Below are positions 17,988 through 26,523 of a DNA stretch of 64,000 nt, piece by piece. Source of the DNA: Candidatus Tectimicrobiota bacterium (lineage in GTDB: Bacteria > JACPUC01); contig JACPUC010000006.1 in the NCBI GenBank assembly GCA_016192455.1, forward strand, positions 62,001 through 126,000, given 5' to 3'. The stretch's first letter is position 1. Every line of letters begins with the position of its first letter. The position numbers were made by a program, and so were the translations under genes. Below the pieces are notes generated by a model. That model saw only the letters and a program-made list of their open reading frames with translations. It ran no database searches and had not been told where the DNA came from.

Positions 17988-18016
17988 ACTATGCGACCTC
18001 GCCGCAGCGAGTGCAA
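17988..18016 (-). promoter_or_regulatory. Candidate promoter of the copper module
   Basis: On the minus strand TTGCAC (18016-18011) and CATAGT (17993-17988) are separated by 17 bases, just upstream of the GC dyad and 60-90 bases before the ATG at 17925. The hexamers match the sigma-70 consensus at four of six positions each. Confidence 0.45.
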
Positions 18017-18149
18017 GGGAAATCCGCGAGGGCTGCTTGCGCTCGTGATTCCCAGGGACCTCCGTCAGAGCCGACAGGACTTGGCGGTCATGGGTCCGGG
18101 GGGAGCGAAGCGGCGGGCGGCCTGGCGGCTACCGTCGCCGCCCCGCGTC

Positions 18150-19733
18150 TCATAAGGGCGCCGAGGTCGACTGGCGCCCTGCGGCGCGTCCCGGCAGGAG
18201 GAGGATGAGCGGCACCGTGATGAGAAAGAGGATGCCGAGAACCCAGGCGACGTCGTTGTACGCCAGCATCGTGGCCTGACGGTTGACGACCGCGTTGATG
18301 TAAGCATATCCGGCCTGCGGCGCCAGGGTCGGGTTCATCCCCGCCTGCGTCAGGTGGGCGGTGACCTGGCGGTGGTAGCTGAGGAAGGTGGGGTTGAAGG
18401 AGCTGATGTGGCCGACCAAGTTGGCGCGGTGCACCTGCTGACCACGGGCCATCAGGGTGGCGATCAGGGCATAGCCGACGTTCCCGCCGACGGTGCGCGC
18501 CAGGGTGTAGAGGCTGGAGGCATCCGTCATGTCGCGCCGGGCCACGGTGCTCAACGACACCGAGGTGCTGGTGACGAAGACGAAGGGGATGCCGATGCCC
18601 ATGATCAACAGCATGGGCACGAGGTCCCAGATGCCGACCTGCAGGGAGAGCTGGGCGAGGTCGTAAAAGGACCAGAGAATGAGCGCCATGCCGCACAGCA
18701 CCAGGAGGCGAGCGTCAAGGTAGCGGTAGAGCCAGCCGGCGACCGGCATGAAGATCAGCAGGGTGAGCGCTCGGGGCATGAGCACCAAGCCGGCTTCAAA
18801 GGCCGAGTACCCCAGCAGGACCTGGGTGAATTGCGGCAGCATGAAGCTGGTTCCAAACAGGCCGATGCCGAAGACGACCCCCATGGTCGAGGTGACGGTG
18901 AGGGGCACGTTGCGCAGGATGCGAACGTTGACCACGGGCTCCGAGGTCCGCAGCTCCGCGAAGATCAGCACGAGCAGCGAGAGGCCGCTGACGATGGCGC
19001 CGACGACGATGAAGCGTGACTCGAACCAGTTCAGCACCTGGCCGCGCTCGAGAACGATCTGCATGCCGGTGAGGGCCACGGTAAGCAGCACGATGCCCAG
19101 CCAATCGACGCGGCGCACGCCGCGCCGCAGATACGCCGGGTCCTCGACGAAGGCAACCACCATGAACATGCCGATGATGCTGACGGGGACATTGATGTAG
19201 AAAATCCAGGGCCAGCCGTAGGTGTCGGTAAGCCAGCCGCCGAAGATGGGGCCGATCGCCGGGGCCAGCACCACGCCCATGCCGTAGATGGCCATGGCCA
19301 TGCCTTGCTCGCGCGTCGGGAACGTCTCAGCGAGGATGGCCTGGGAAACGGGGATCAGCGCCCCCCCGCCGATGCCCTGGATGGTGCGGTAGAGCAGCAT
19401 CTGCGGGAAACTCCGCGCCGTGCCGGAGAGGATGGAGCCGGCGGTGAACACCGCGAAGGAGAGGAGGTAGAGACGCTTCCGGCCCAGCAGCGTGCTCAGC
19501 CACCCCGTCATCGTCACCAGGATGATGGCGGCAATGCTGTAGCTGGTCGCCACCCAGGTAATGGAGGAGAGATCCTGCCCGAAGCTTCCCATCATGTGGG
19601 GCAGCGACACATTCACCACGCTGGTGTCCATTACCGCGATGAAGGTGCCGAACATCACGGTGACGGCCACCACCCACTTGTTGATCGCTCGTGGCCTCTC
19701 CTGGTTCGCGTGCAGGGCGGCGGTGCCGGTCAT
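18150..19733 (-). CDS. emrB: DHA2-family multidrug efflux permease (EmrB/QacA type)
   Basis: 527 residues with about 14 hydrophobic helices, typical of the DHA2 drug:proton antiporter family. Motif D1-like DTSVVNVSLPHMMGSF is in helix 1, motif A-like GWLSTLLGRKRLYLLS in the loop between helices 2 and 3, and motif C-like GMGVVLAPAIGPIFGGWL in helix 5. With EmrA and an outer-membrane channel such pumps expel hydrophobic compounds. Its ATG overlaps the stop of the upstream adaptor gene by four bases (ATGA), proving translational coupling. No outer-membrane TolC partner lies in the window. Substrate unknown. Confidence 0.92.
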   Translation of the reverse strand: MTGTAALHANQERPRAINKWVVAVTVMFGTFIAVMDTSVVNVSLPHMMGSFGQDLSSITWVATSYSIAAIILVTMTGWLSTLLGRKRLYLLSFAVFTAGSILSGTARSFPQMLLYRTIQGIGGGALIPVSQAILAETFPTREQGMAMAIYGMGVVLAPAIGPIFGGWLTDTYGWPWIFYINVPVSIIGMFMVVAFVEDPAYLRRGVRRVDWLGIVLLTVALTGMQIVLERGQVLNWFESRFIVVGAIVSGLSLLVLIFAELRTSEPVVNVRILRNVPLTVTSTMGVVFGIGLFGTSFMLPQFTQVLLGYSAFEAGLVLMPRALTLLIFMPVAGWLYRYLDARLLVLCGMALILWSFYDLAQLSLQVGIWDLVPMLLIMGIGIPFVFVTSTSVSLSTVARRDMTDASSLYTLARTVGGNVGYALIATLMARGQQVHRANLVGHISSFNPTFLSYHRQVTAHLTQAGMNPTLAPQAGYAYINAVVNRQATMLAYNDVAWVLGILFLITVPLILLLPGRAAGRQSTSAPL

Positions 19734-21169
19734 GGCGCGCGGCCCTGGGACCGCGCCGCGGACCCGCTGGACGCGCCTCCCGCCGGCGAGGCCGCGGCGC
19801 GGTCTGGCGGCGCCAAGGAGACGACCGGAATCACGGACATCCCCGGCACGAGCAAGTAGGTGCGAAGTTGCTGGGGGTCGTTGAAGACGATCTTCACCGG
19901 CACCCGCTGCACCACCTTGACGAAGTTGCCCGTGGCATTGTCCGGCGGCAGCAGGCTGAAGCGGGCTCCGGTGCCTCGTTGGATGCTGTCGACGCGGCCC
20001 GCGAAGACGACACCGGGGTAGGTGTCGATTTCGATCTCCGCCGCCTGACCCGGCCGCATGCGGGTGAGCTGGGTCTCCTTGAAGTTCGCCAGCACCCAGA
20101 GCTGCGACTGCACGATCGCCAACAGCGCTTGCCCCACCTGGACGTAGGAGCCTGCTTCCACCGCCTTGCGCGTGACGTTGCCCGCGCTGGGCGCGGTGAT
20201 CTTGGTGTAGGAGAGGTCGAGCCGCGCCCGCGCCGCCTCGGCCTCCGCCCTGGCGCTCTCCGCCTCGGCGACCTCGAGCTCGGCGCGGCGATACGCCGCC
20301 TGCTGGGGAGCTCCCTTCGCCGCGGCGAAGCGGGCCTTCGACTCGTCCATCTCGGAGTTGCGGGCGCTCACCTGGGCCTGTGTTTCCAGCAGGTTATCTT
20401 CCGCCGTCCTGAGCGCCGCTCGGCTTTGCTCGACGGCCGCCTCCTGGGTGTCCACCTTGCGCCGCGCCGCATCAAGGGCGGCGGCCGCCATGCGCTCCGC
20501 GGCGGCCGCGTGATCCAGTTGCTGCGTGGCGGCGATGCCGGTCTTGACCATCTCCCGAACGCGCTGCAGGTCGGCATGCTCGCGCCGGTACCGCGCGTCC
20601 GCGACGAGGAGCTCGGCCCTGGCCTGCTCCAGCTCGGCGCGCGCCGCGGCCAGGCGGGCCCGCGCTTGAGAGCGCTGGCTGGTGGCCCCGGCGACCAGCG
20701 CCTTGGCGCGTTCAATCGTCGCCCTGGCGGTCTGGACGTTCCCCGTGGCTTCGTCGACGCCGGCCGACGAGGTGATGGTGGTGAGGTCCACGGTGATGCG
20801 CCGCGACCGCTGGGTCGCGTGCGCGACGCGCAGCGCCGCCTCCGCCGCCGCGAGCCTCACCTGAAACTCAGCCGGGTCCAATTCAACCAGGAGGTCGCCC
20901 GCGTCCACCCATTGGTTGTCCCTCACGTGAACCTTCAGCACCTGGCCCGCCACGCGGGAGCCGATGGGGACGATCTGTCCCTCGACGAAGGCATCATCGG
21001 TTGACTCGTGGGCGATGGCGTACAAGTAGTAGCGCACGCCGAGCAGCAGCCCCGCGCTCATGAGGAGAGCGACAACGCCCCAGAGAATGAGGCGGCGGGG
21101 CTTGCGCGGGGAGGGGGGACGCATCGAGTCGAGGGTGATGTCGTCAGTGGCGTCGTGGGTTCCCAGCAT
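19730..21169 (-). CDS. emrA: EmrA/HlyD-type membrane-fusion adaptor
   Basis: 479 residues: a cytoplasmic N-terminus, one membrane helix (about 27-48), the lipoyl half YAIAHESTDDAFVEGQIVPI that opens EmrA proteins, a long coiled-coil hairpin (about 105-310, rich in Ala, Glu, Arg), the second lipoyl half ITAPSAGNVTRKAVEAGSYV and a beta-barrel. It bridges EmrB to an outer-membrane channel. The hairpin is longer than in E. coli EmrA (about 390 residues in total). The ATG at 21169 is preferred because family similarity begins there; the frame is open to 21373 but the extra residues look random. It directly precedes emrB with a 4-base overlap. Confidence 0.9.
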   Translation of the reverse strand: MLGTHDATDDITLDSMRPPSPRKPRRLILWGVVALLMSAGLLLGVRYYLYAIAHESTDDAFVEGQIVPIGSRVAGQVLKVHVRDNQWVDAGDLLVELDPAEFQVRLAAAEAALRVAHATQRSRRITVDLTTITSSAGVDEATGNVQTARATIERAKALVAGATSQRSQARARLAAARAELEQARAELLVADARYRREHADLQRVREMVKTGIAATQQLDHAAAAERMAAAALDAARRKVDTQEAAVEQSRAALRTAEDNLLETQAQVSARNSEMDESKARFAAAKGAPQQAAYRRAELEVAEAESARAEAEAARARLDLSYTKITAPSAGNVTRKAVEAGSYVQVGQALLAIVQSQLWVLANFKETQLTRMRPGQAAEIEIDTYPGVVFAGRVDSIQRGTGARFSLLPPDNATGNFVKVVQRVPVKIVFNDPQQLRTYLLVPGMSVIPVVSLAPPDRAAASPAGGASSGSAARSQGRAP

Positions 21170-21688
21170 CGGTTGCTCTCTTCTTTGCTCATCTCGTTGG
21201 CCGGAGCGCTTTCCAGCCGCAGCGGCTTGGCGCTGCCCACCCGCCCTTCGATGTTGTACCATTTCTCGCGCGGAAAGTGTCGAAGGATCTCGCCGAGGTA
21301 GGCCTCTCCGCCGCCTCCAGTCCGCACTTCGCTCGGCATGTTCGCCAGGTGCTGAACCGCCGGCGTCAACCAAGCCGCAAGAGACGCCGGTGTCTGCCCC
21401 GTCGGAAGTGATGGAGACGGCATGTCCTTTTATGGGCGGAGCGAGGGGAGGGGTGCTTCAGGAGATCCCGGAGGTGGCGGGGTGAGGCGGCAGACGATCC
21501 TGGACCGTCACCACGCGGATGGTGGGGTGCGGGATCACGCGGCGCAGCCCGACACCTCGCCACAAGCCGGGAACGTTCGCTTTCGCGAAGGGAGGGGGAG
21601 AGCGCCGCGCCGATGCCCGGCCGCGGGCTTGCGCGCGGTCTCCTCGCTGACCTCCGCCCCACCGCCTGGGACCTCATCTTCGTGATGA
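21170..21688. other. Spacer with a possible protein scrap
   Basis: Between the efflux operon and the one-carbon operon. On the minus strand 21170-21420 reads protein-like (for example GEAYLGEILRHFPREKWYNI) and continues out of frame into emrA; I cannot assign it to a family and treat it as a possible gene remnant. The rest (21430-21688) shows nothing recognisable. Confidence 0.35.
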
Positions 21689-22807
21689 TCATGAGTAGGC
21701 GCCGTACTCACGGCAGGTCTCAAACATGGCCTCGACGTTCTCGCGCTTGGCGTCGGGCGCCAGCTCGCAGCCCGAGCCGAGGAGGAAGCCGCCGCCGGGG
21801 GCCAGGCCGTCGATGAGCTTCCTGCAGTACTGGCTCACCTCGTCGGGGCTTCCCAGGGTGAGGAGCGTCGGCCCCACGTCGCCCATGATGCACATGTGAT
21901 CGCGCAGGACCTCCTTGGCCTTGAAGATGTCAGTCCAGCCGTCGAAGTGCACGAGGCACTTGCCGCGCGGCAAGGACCTCAGGTAGGGGAGGTTCTTCGT
22001 CCAATCTTGGTCGAGGTGCAGGTAAGCGTAGAACCCGGCGTCGATGATATGCTCGACCATGTACTGGATTGAGGGCCAGACGAAGCGCTCGAACTGCGCC
22101 GGCGACACGAAGGCGCAACTGCTGCGCAGGCCGGCGATCCACACGGCCAGGCCGCCGGCGCCTTTCGCCATGCGCAGGGCGGTATCGGTGATGTCCTTGG
22201 TGACCACCCTGAGGACTCGTTCAACGAGATCGGGACGGCGGAAGAGGTCGAACGTGAACTCTTCGAAGGAGCGCATCTGAGAGATCTCATCGAACGGCGT
22301 CTCGGCGATGCCGCCGACCAGCGTCGGCACGTTCTGCGCCTCGTACTTCGCGATGGCCGCCTTCTGCAAGTCGCGGATGAGGACGGCGCGCTCATGCAGG
22401 GTGGTGCTCTGCCAGTCGGGGTGGAGGCGGAAGAAGTAGTCGCGCAGGAAGGCCTTGTAGCCGACATCGAGGATGCGCTCGTAGTCGTCCACGGTCATGA
22501 TCGGCTTCTCATGCACCTGGTACATGACGTCCGGGGGAAGCTCGCGGCCCGGCTGCGCGATGGGGATGGGACGCAGGTCGTTGACGAAGCCCTCCGGCCG
22601 GGGAGCCATCACCCAAGCGTCCCAGCCGCCCAGCCCCCGCCAGGTGACGTCGAAGGCGCCGGCGCACTTCTCGGTATCGAAGAGGTGCTCTTCCATGGTG
22701 ATGCCGGCGTAGCGGGCCGCGAACTGTTGCAGTTGGGGCACGAGCGGCACGCGGTCGGGCGTCTCGAGGTTGAGCGCTTTCAGCACACGCTCTTTCGGTG
22801 TCACCAT
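21689..22807 (-). CDS. Uroporphyrinogen-decarboxylase-family methyltransferase
   Basis: 372 residues of the UroD/MtaA superfamily. It opens MVTPKERVLKALNLETPDRV, the usual start of corrinoid-linked members, and has the barrel segments FVWPSIQYMVEHI, LHLDQDWTKNL, MGDVGPTLLTLGSP and GGGFLLGSGCELAPDAKREN. In methylotrophic archaea and acetogens such enzymes move methyl groups between a donor or corrinoid protein and a thiol or other acceptor; many carry zinc through His-x-Cys ... Cys, and the C-terminal GSGC fits the last ligand. GGAGG precedes the ATG at 22807; an upstream ATG at 22825 lacks a ribosome site. As last gene of the one-carbon operon it may demethylate the growth substrate. The methyl donor is unknown. 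Confidence 0.85.
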   Translation of the reverse strand: MVTPKERVLKALNLETPDRVPLVPQLQQFAARYAGITMEEHLFDTEKCAGAFDVTWRGLGGWDAWVMAPRPEGFVNDLRPIPIAQPGRELPPDVMYQVHEKPIMTVDDYERILDVGYKAFLRDYFFRLHPDWQSTTLHERAVLIRDLQKAAIAKYEAQNVPTLVGGIAETPFDEISQMRSFEEFTFDLFRRPDLVERVLRVVTKDITDTALRMAKGAGGLAVWIAGLRSSCAFVSPAQFERFVWPSIQYMVEHIIDAGFYAYLHLDQDWTKNLPYLRSLPRGKCLVHFDGWTDIFKAKEVLRDHMCIMGDVGPTLLTLGSPDEVSQYCRKLIDGLAPGGGFLLGSGCELAPDAKRENVEAMFETCREYGAYS

Positions 22808-22878
22808 TTGCTCCTCCACACTCATTGCAACGGGGAAGCGCCGCGGTCCGCCGCCGACCTCCCGCCGCGCCCCGGCGG

Positions 22879-23685
22879 TCAGCCGCCGGCCTCGGCCTGA
22901 AGGCGGCCGGCGCGGTAGGCGGTGACGTACTTCATGCAGGAGGCGTCGTTGCCCAGCAGCGTCCGCGCCGTCACCAGCGTGGCCATGGCGGCGCGGTCGA
23001 GAGGATCGAGAATGGCGGCATCGAGCCCCCGCGCCATGGCGAGCGCCAGGAAGGTGCGGTTGAGAGCGCGGCGCAGCGGCAAGCCGAAGGAGACGTTGCT
23101 CAGGCCGAGGATGGTGTGGACGCCTCGGAACTCCGTCATGATCAGCTCGATGGCCCGCAGCACCTCGCGACCGCTCTGCTGGTCGGAGGCGACGGGAAAG
23201 AGGCAGGGATCGACGTAGATGTCGTCGAGCGCCAACCCCGCGTCGGTAAAGCGCCTGAGCAGGTGCTCGGCGATCCTCAGCTTGCCGTCGGCGGTCTTCG
23301 GGATGCCGTTCTCGTCGAGGCAGAGGGCGATCACCTTGGCCCGGTGTTCGAGCGCCGCCGGCAGCAGCGCCTCAAGGCGCCTCGGTTCGGCGCTCAACGA
23401 GTTGATCAAGGGCCGCTTCGCAACCTTCGGCAGGGCCGCCAAGATGACCTCGCTGATGGAGGAGTCGACGCAGAGCGGCTTCTGCGACACCTCCTGCACC
23501 GCCTCGATGATCCACTGCAAGGCCTCCGTCTCCTGGCCGAGGACGCCGCCGTTCACGTCCAGGTAGTCGGCCCCCGCCTCGTCCTGTCGCCGCGCCAGGT
23601 CCTGGATGAACTTCCGGTCCCGCGCCTCCACCGCCGAGGCGACCTTCTTGCGCGTGCAGTTGATCAACTCTCCAACGATCAGCAT
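22879..23685 (-). CDS. Methyltetrahydrofolate:corrinoid methyltransferase (pterin-binding family)
   Basis: 268 residues of the DHPS-like pterin-binding TIM barrel. It starts MLIVGELINCTRKKVASAV, has the DEAGADYLDVNGG segment (about 36-48) with the conserved Asp and Asn of methyl-THF binding, PLCVDSS at strand 3, and GLSNVSFGLP near the end, all as in AcsE and related methyltransferases. It moves the methyl group between methyl-tetrahydrofolate and a cob(I)alamin protein, reversibly. The corrinoid protein is two genes upstream and MetF is the adjacent upstream gene, so methyl-THF formed here would be handled directly by MetF/MetV. Confidence 0.9.
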   Translation of the reverse strand: MLIVGELINCTRKKVASAVEARDRKFIQDLARRQDEAGADYLDVNGGVLGQETEALQWIIEAVQEVSQKPLCVDSSISEVILAALPKVAKRPLINSLSAEPRRLEALLPAALEHRAKVIALCLDENGIPKTADGKLRIAEHLLRRFTDAGLALDDIYVDPCLFPVASDQQSGREVLRAIELIMTEFRGVHTILGLSNVSFGLPLRRALNRTFLALAMARGLDAAILDPLDRAAMATLVTARTLLGNDASCMKYVTAYRAGRLQAEAGG

Positions 23686-23700
23686 GCCTGGCCCTCTGCT

Positions 23701-24654
23701 TCAGTCTGCTTCGGGGGAGCGGCTCGGGCGAGGTAGCAACCCGGCCTGTTTCACCACCTCCGGAATGATCATTTCCCAGTTCACGGTAATGATGTGGATG
23801 CCGTGGACGCCCGGCTCCTGGCGAAGCTGCTCGATGATCTCCAGGCAGAGGGTGATGCCCTCCGCCTCCTGGTCGCGGGCCCGGCGCATGCGCTGCACCA
23901 GAGCCGCCGGCACGGAAACCCCCGCGACGTTCCGCGCCAGGAACTCGAACCCCTCGGCCCGGCGCATGGGGATGACGCTCGGCAGGAGGTGGACTTTCTC
24001 ATGCAGCCCGAGGTTGCGCACCTCGCGCATCCAAGCGCGGAAGACGGCAACGTCCAGCACCGGCTGCGTCTGGATGAACCGCGCCCCGGCGCTCACCTTC
24101 TTTGCCAGCCGCAAGGCCCGGAACCGCAGCGGCTCGGCGAAGGGATTGGCGGCGGCGCCGATGAAGAGACGCGGCGGCGTGAGCGGGGATTTCGAGCTGT
24201 TGCGAATCTCGACGCCCGACTCGAGCACCCCCTTCTCGCACATCCTGCGCGCCATGGCGAGGAAGTTGATCGAGTCGAGATCGAAGACCCCCTTGGCCTG
24301 CGGATGGTCGCCCAGGCTCTGATGATCGCCCGTCAGGCAGAGCACGTTGCCGATGCCCAGGCTGGCGGCGCCCAGCAGGTCGCTCTGCAGGGCCAGGCGG
24401 TTGCGGTCGCGGCAGGTGAGCTGCAGCACCGGCTCGTGGCCGTGGCCGCGCACACGCAGCGACGCGGCCAGGCTGGAGACGCGCACGCGGGCGGAGAGGT
24501 TGTCGGTGAGGTTGACCGCATCCACGCTGCCGCGCAGCGCCTCGGCCTTGCGGTCAAAGGCGGCGAAATCGAGGCTGCGCGGCGGCGCCAGCTCGGCCGT
24601 CAGCGCGAACTCGCCCCGGCTCAGGATGCTCTCAAGGTGCGTGCCGGCCTGCAT
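23701..24654 (-). CDS. metF: 5,10-methylenetetrahydrofolate reductase
   Basis: 317 residues, a TIM-barrel flavoprotein. FALTAELAPPRSLD near the N-terminus carries the catalytic-region glutamate, VLQLTCRDRNRLALQSDLLG and NVLCLTGDH bind folate and FAD, and GARFIQTQPVLD is the conserved barrel strand. It interconverts methylene- and methyl-THF. I chose the ATG at 24654, with AAGGA upstream and family similarity starting there, although the frame is open to 24912. It occurs with the zinc-ribbon protein MetV encoded two genes upstream; in acetogens MetF works as the MetVF complex with ferredoxin- or NADH-linked partners. Confidence 0.92.
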   Translation of the reverse strand: MQAGTHLESILSRGEFALTAELAPPRSLDFAAFDRKAEALRGSVDAVNLTDNLSARVRVSSLAASLRVRGHGHEPVLQLTCRDRNRLALQSDLLGAASLGIGNVLCLTGDHQSLGDHPQAKGVFDLDSINFLAMARRMCEKGVLESGVEIRNSSKSPLTPPRLFIGAAANPFAEPLRFRALRLAKKVSAGARFIQTQPVLDVAVFRAWMREVRNLGLHEKVHLLPSVIPMRRAEGFEFLARNVAGVSVPAALVQRMRRARDQEAEGITLCLEIIEQLRQEPGVHGIHIITVNWEMIIPEVVKQAGLLPRPSRSPEAD

Positions 24655-24785
24655 GGGAATCCTTCGGGAGAACCCCGGCGGGGCGGCGGCAAAGCCGTCC
24701 CCGCCCGCGCCGCGCGGCATCCGTGGGCCGCGGCGGGAAGCCACGGCTCCCAGGCTCTTGGGGTCCCACCCTGAGGATGTCCGAC

Positions 24786-25430
24786 CTAAGCCACGCCCAG
24801 CGCCGCCTTCGCCAGCCGAACCGCCTGGCCCGCATCTTGTCCCACGTAGTCGGCGCCGGTGTACGCCCGCACGCGCTCGTCCGTCGGGCCGCCGCCGATC
24901 ATGATGCGGCACCGCTCCCGCAACCCCGCCGCATGCATGGCGGCAACGGTCTCCTTCATGGGATTGAACGAGACCGTCAGCAGGCCGGAGAGCCCGAGCA
25001 GATCAGCGTTCACTTCGCGCACCTTGTTCACGAAGGTCTGGGGCGGCACGTCGATGCCGAGGTCGTGGACGAGGAACCCGGCGCTGCGCAGCATGATGAT
25101 GACGATGTTCTTGCCGATGTCGTGCAGGTCCCCCTTCACCGTGCCGATCACCACCGTGCCCAACGCCTGGCTCTGCTGCCGGCTGCGCTCGAGGGCCGGC
25201 TCCAGATCGACCATCGCCTCCTTGAAGATCTTGCCGGCCATGATCAGCTCGGTCAGGAAGTACTCCCCCTTCTCGAACTTCTGCCCGACCTCGGCGACGC
25301 CCTGCCGCAGGGCGGCGATGATCTCCAGCGGCGCCTCGCCGGCGGCGAGCCGCTGCCGCACGAGCTGCAGCACCTCCTCCTCACGCAGCTCCAGGATGGC
25401 GCGGGTGAGCTGCTCGGAAGTATCGGCCAT
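24786..25430 (-). CDS. Methyl-carrying corrinoid protein (MtaC/MtbC type)
   Basis: 214 residues. An N-terminal helical cap domain (about 1-85, with GEYFLTELIMAGKIFKEAM) precedes the B12-binding Rossmann domain with GTVKGDLHDIGKNIVIIML (about 95-113), where His103 of DLHDIGKN is the lower cobalt ligand, then GLSGLLTVSF and GGGPTDE loops. Proteins of this kind carry the methyl group on cobalamin between a substrate methyltransferase and a THF- or thiol-dependent one. It lies between metV and metF, in the natural order. No RamA/RACo-like corrinoid-reactivating iron-sulfur protein is in the window, although such a function is normally required. Confidence 0.93.
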   Translation of the reverse strand: MADTSEQLTRAILELREEEVLQLVRQRLAAGEAPLEIIAALRQGVAEVGQKFEKGEYFLTELIMAGKIFKEAMVDLEPALERSRQQSQALGTVVIGTVKGDLHDIGKNIVIIMLRSAGFLVHDLGIDVPPQTFVNKVREVNADLLGLSGLLTVSFNPMKETVAAMHAAGLRERCRIMIGGGPTDERVRAYTGADYVGQDAGQAVRLAKAALGVA

Positions 25431-25475
25431 AGCGTTCCCCTTCAGGCGTATCGCCAGGACACGAGGTCTCGCGGT

Positions 25476-25973
25476 TCAGGACTGCCGCTCTGGGTTGTGT
25501 GATACGGGCGCCGCGACCAGCGATCGGCGACGGAGCACGGCGCGGGCGCGCCGGCGCCGCCAGGCCAGCCACGGGCGCCGCAGCATGGCGCCGACAATCT
25601 GCCGGCGGCGGCTGTTGAGCTGGGCATAGGGGATGTGCGCATCGGCGTTGCGCCAGTGGTTCAACCAGGCGGAGGTGCCCTGGAGTCGCCAGTCGATCGG
25701 GGGTTGACAAATGCTCAGGGCGGCAAGCTGGCCGGTGGCTTCCGCGTAGGTGTACGCCTGGTGCCAGCAGCAAGCCCCTCCGCCGTCCACCTCGCAGGAC
25801 CCGTCCGGTCGCACGCCGCCGCACGGGCCGTTGCGCAGGTTCTTGGGGCACTGCATGGGACAGACGAAGCCCGTGAACTGCAGGATGCACTGGCCGCACA
25901 TCTGGCAGCCAAATGCGGCGGACTTGACCAGCCGTTCAAATCCGGTCAGCACGCGCAGGGCCAACCTCGGCAT
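25476..25973 (-). CDS. metV: MetV, cysteine-rich partner of methylenetetrahydrofolate reductase
   Basis: 165 residues. The N-terminal half carries CQMCGQCILQFTGFVCPMQC and then CPKNLRNGPCGG and CCWHQ, the cysteine set of the MTHFR C-terminal domain family that binds iron-sulfur clusters and zinc in the acetogen MetV. The C-terminal third (from about 130) is an Arg-rich tail with little similarity. In MetVF complexes this subunit links MetF to an electron donor in the methyl branch of the reductive acetyl-CoA pathway or in methyl oxidation. AGGAGG is placed before the ATG at 25973, making it the first gene of the five-gene minus-strand operon. Confidence 0.85.
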   Translation of the reverse strand: MPRLALRVLTGFERLVKSAAFGCQMCGQCILQFTGFVCPMQCPKNLRNGPCGGVRPDGSCEVDGGGACCWHQAYTYAEATGQLAALSICQPPIDWRLQGTSAWLNHWRNADAHIPYAQLNSRRRQIVGAMLRRPWLAWRRRRARAVLRRRSLVAAPVSHNPERQS

Positions 25974-26523
25974 CGTTCCTCCTGGGAAACCTCGCCGGCG
26001 CCTCTGGCACGCCGGGATCCCGTGGCCACCTTGGAGGTGCTCGCCCCCGGCGGACTTGTCGATCGCATGGCGCGGGGTTCTCGCGCGACGCCCTCATGCG
26101 ACGCCATGGTAAGGAGGAATATGCGGCAAACGCCACAGAAGCTCAAGTTTCTTGACCAGGTAAGCAGGGAAAAACCACCTGCTGATCCTGCTGCGGGGAC
26201 GAAGGCGGAGTGGGAAGAAGGCTTGGCCGCGGCTGCCCAACGTCGGGGGCGGCAAAGTGTCGCTGGTGGCCGAGAGAGCGTCGATCCTGCCCCCAGGGCG
26301 CGTGTCAACCTGGGTGCTGCATGAGACCCTGAAGATAGCTGGGGCGCGTTGAGCCCGGCCTTGGACGTCGCCTCCGCACTCCATTGGCGCGGCTGCTCGC
26401 GGCTCGCGGGGAGAAGGGGCGCCCCGCTCCCCTGTCCGCACCGACGGGTGTGGGATCGAGAAACACCATCACCCACCCCAGCTCCAACGCCTCCGGGTCT
26501 TCTGGCGAGTGCCGGGACGCGCC
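25974..26523. other. Spacer upstream of the one-carbon operon
   Basis: About 550 bases with no convincing gene. A plus-strand frame at 26116-26325 and a second ending WVLHETLKIAGAR near 26360 read somewhat protein-like but match no family I know. I looked for a cobalamin riboswitch (B12 box) upstream of metV on the minus strand and found none. Confidence 0.4.

Noticed and set aside
25974-26523. Cobalamin riboswitch upstream of the B12-dependent operon
   Set aside because: Searched by eye for the B12 box (GCCACTG) on the minus strand; none seen, and no extended stem pattern. A covariance-model search would settle it.
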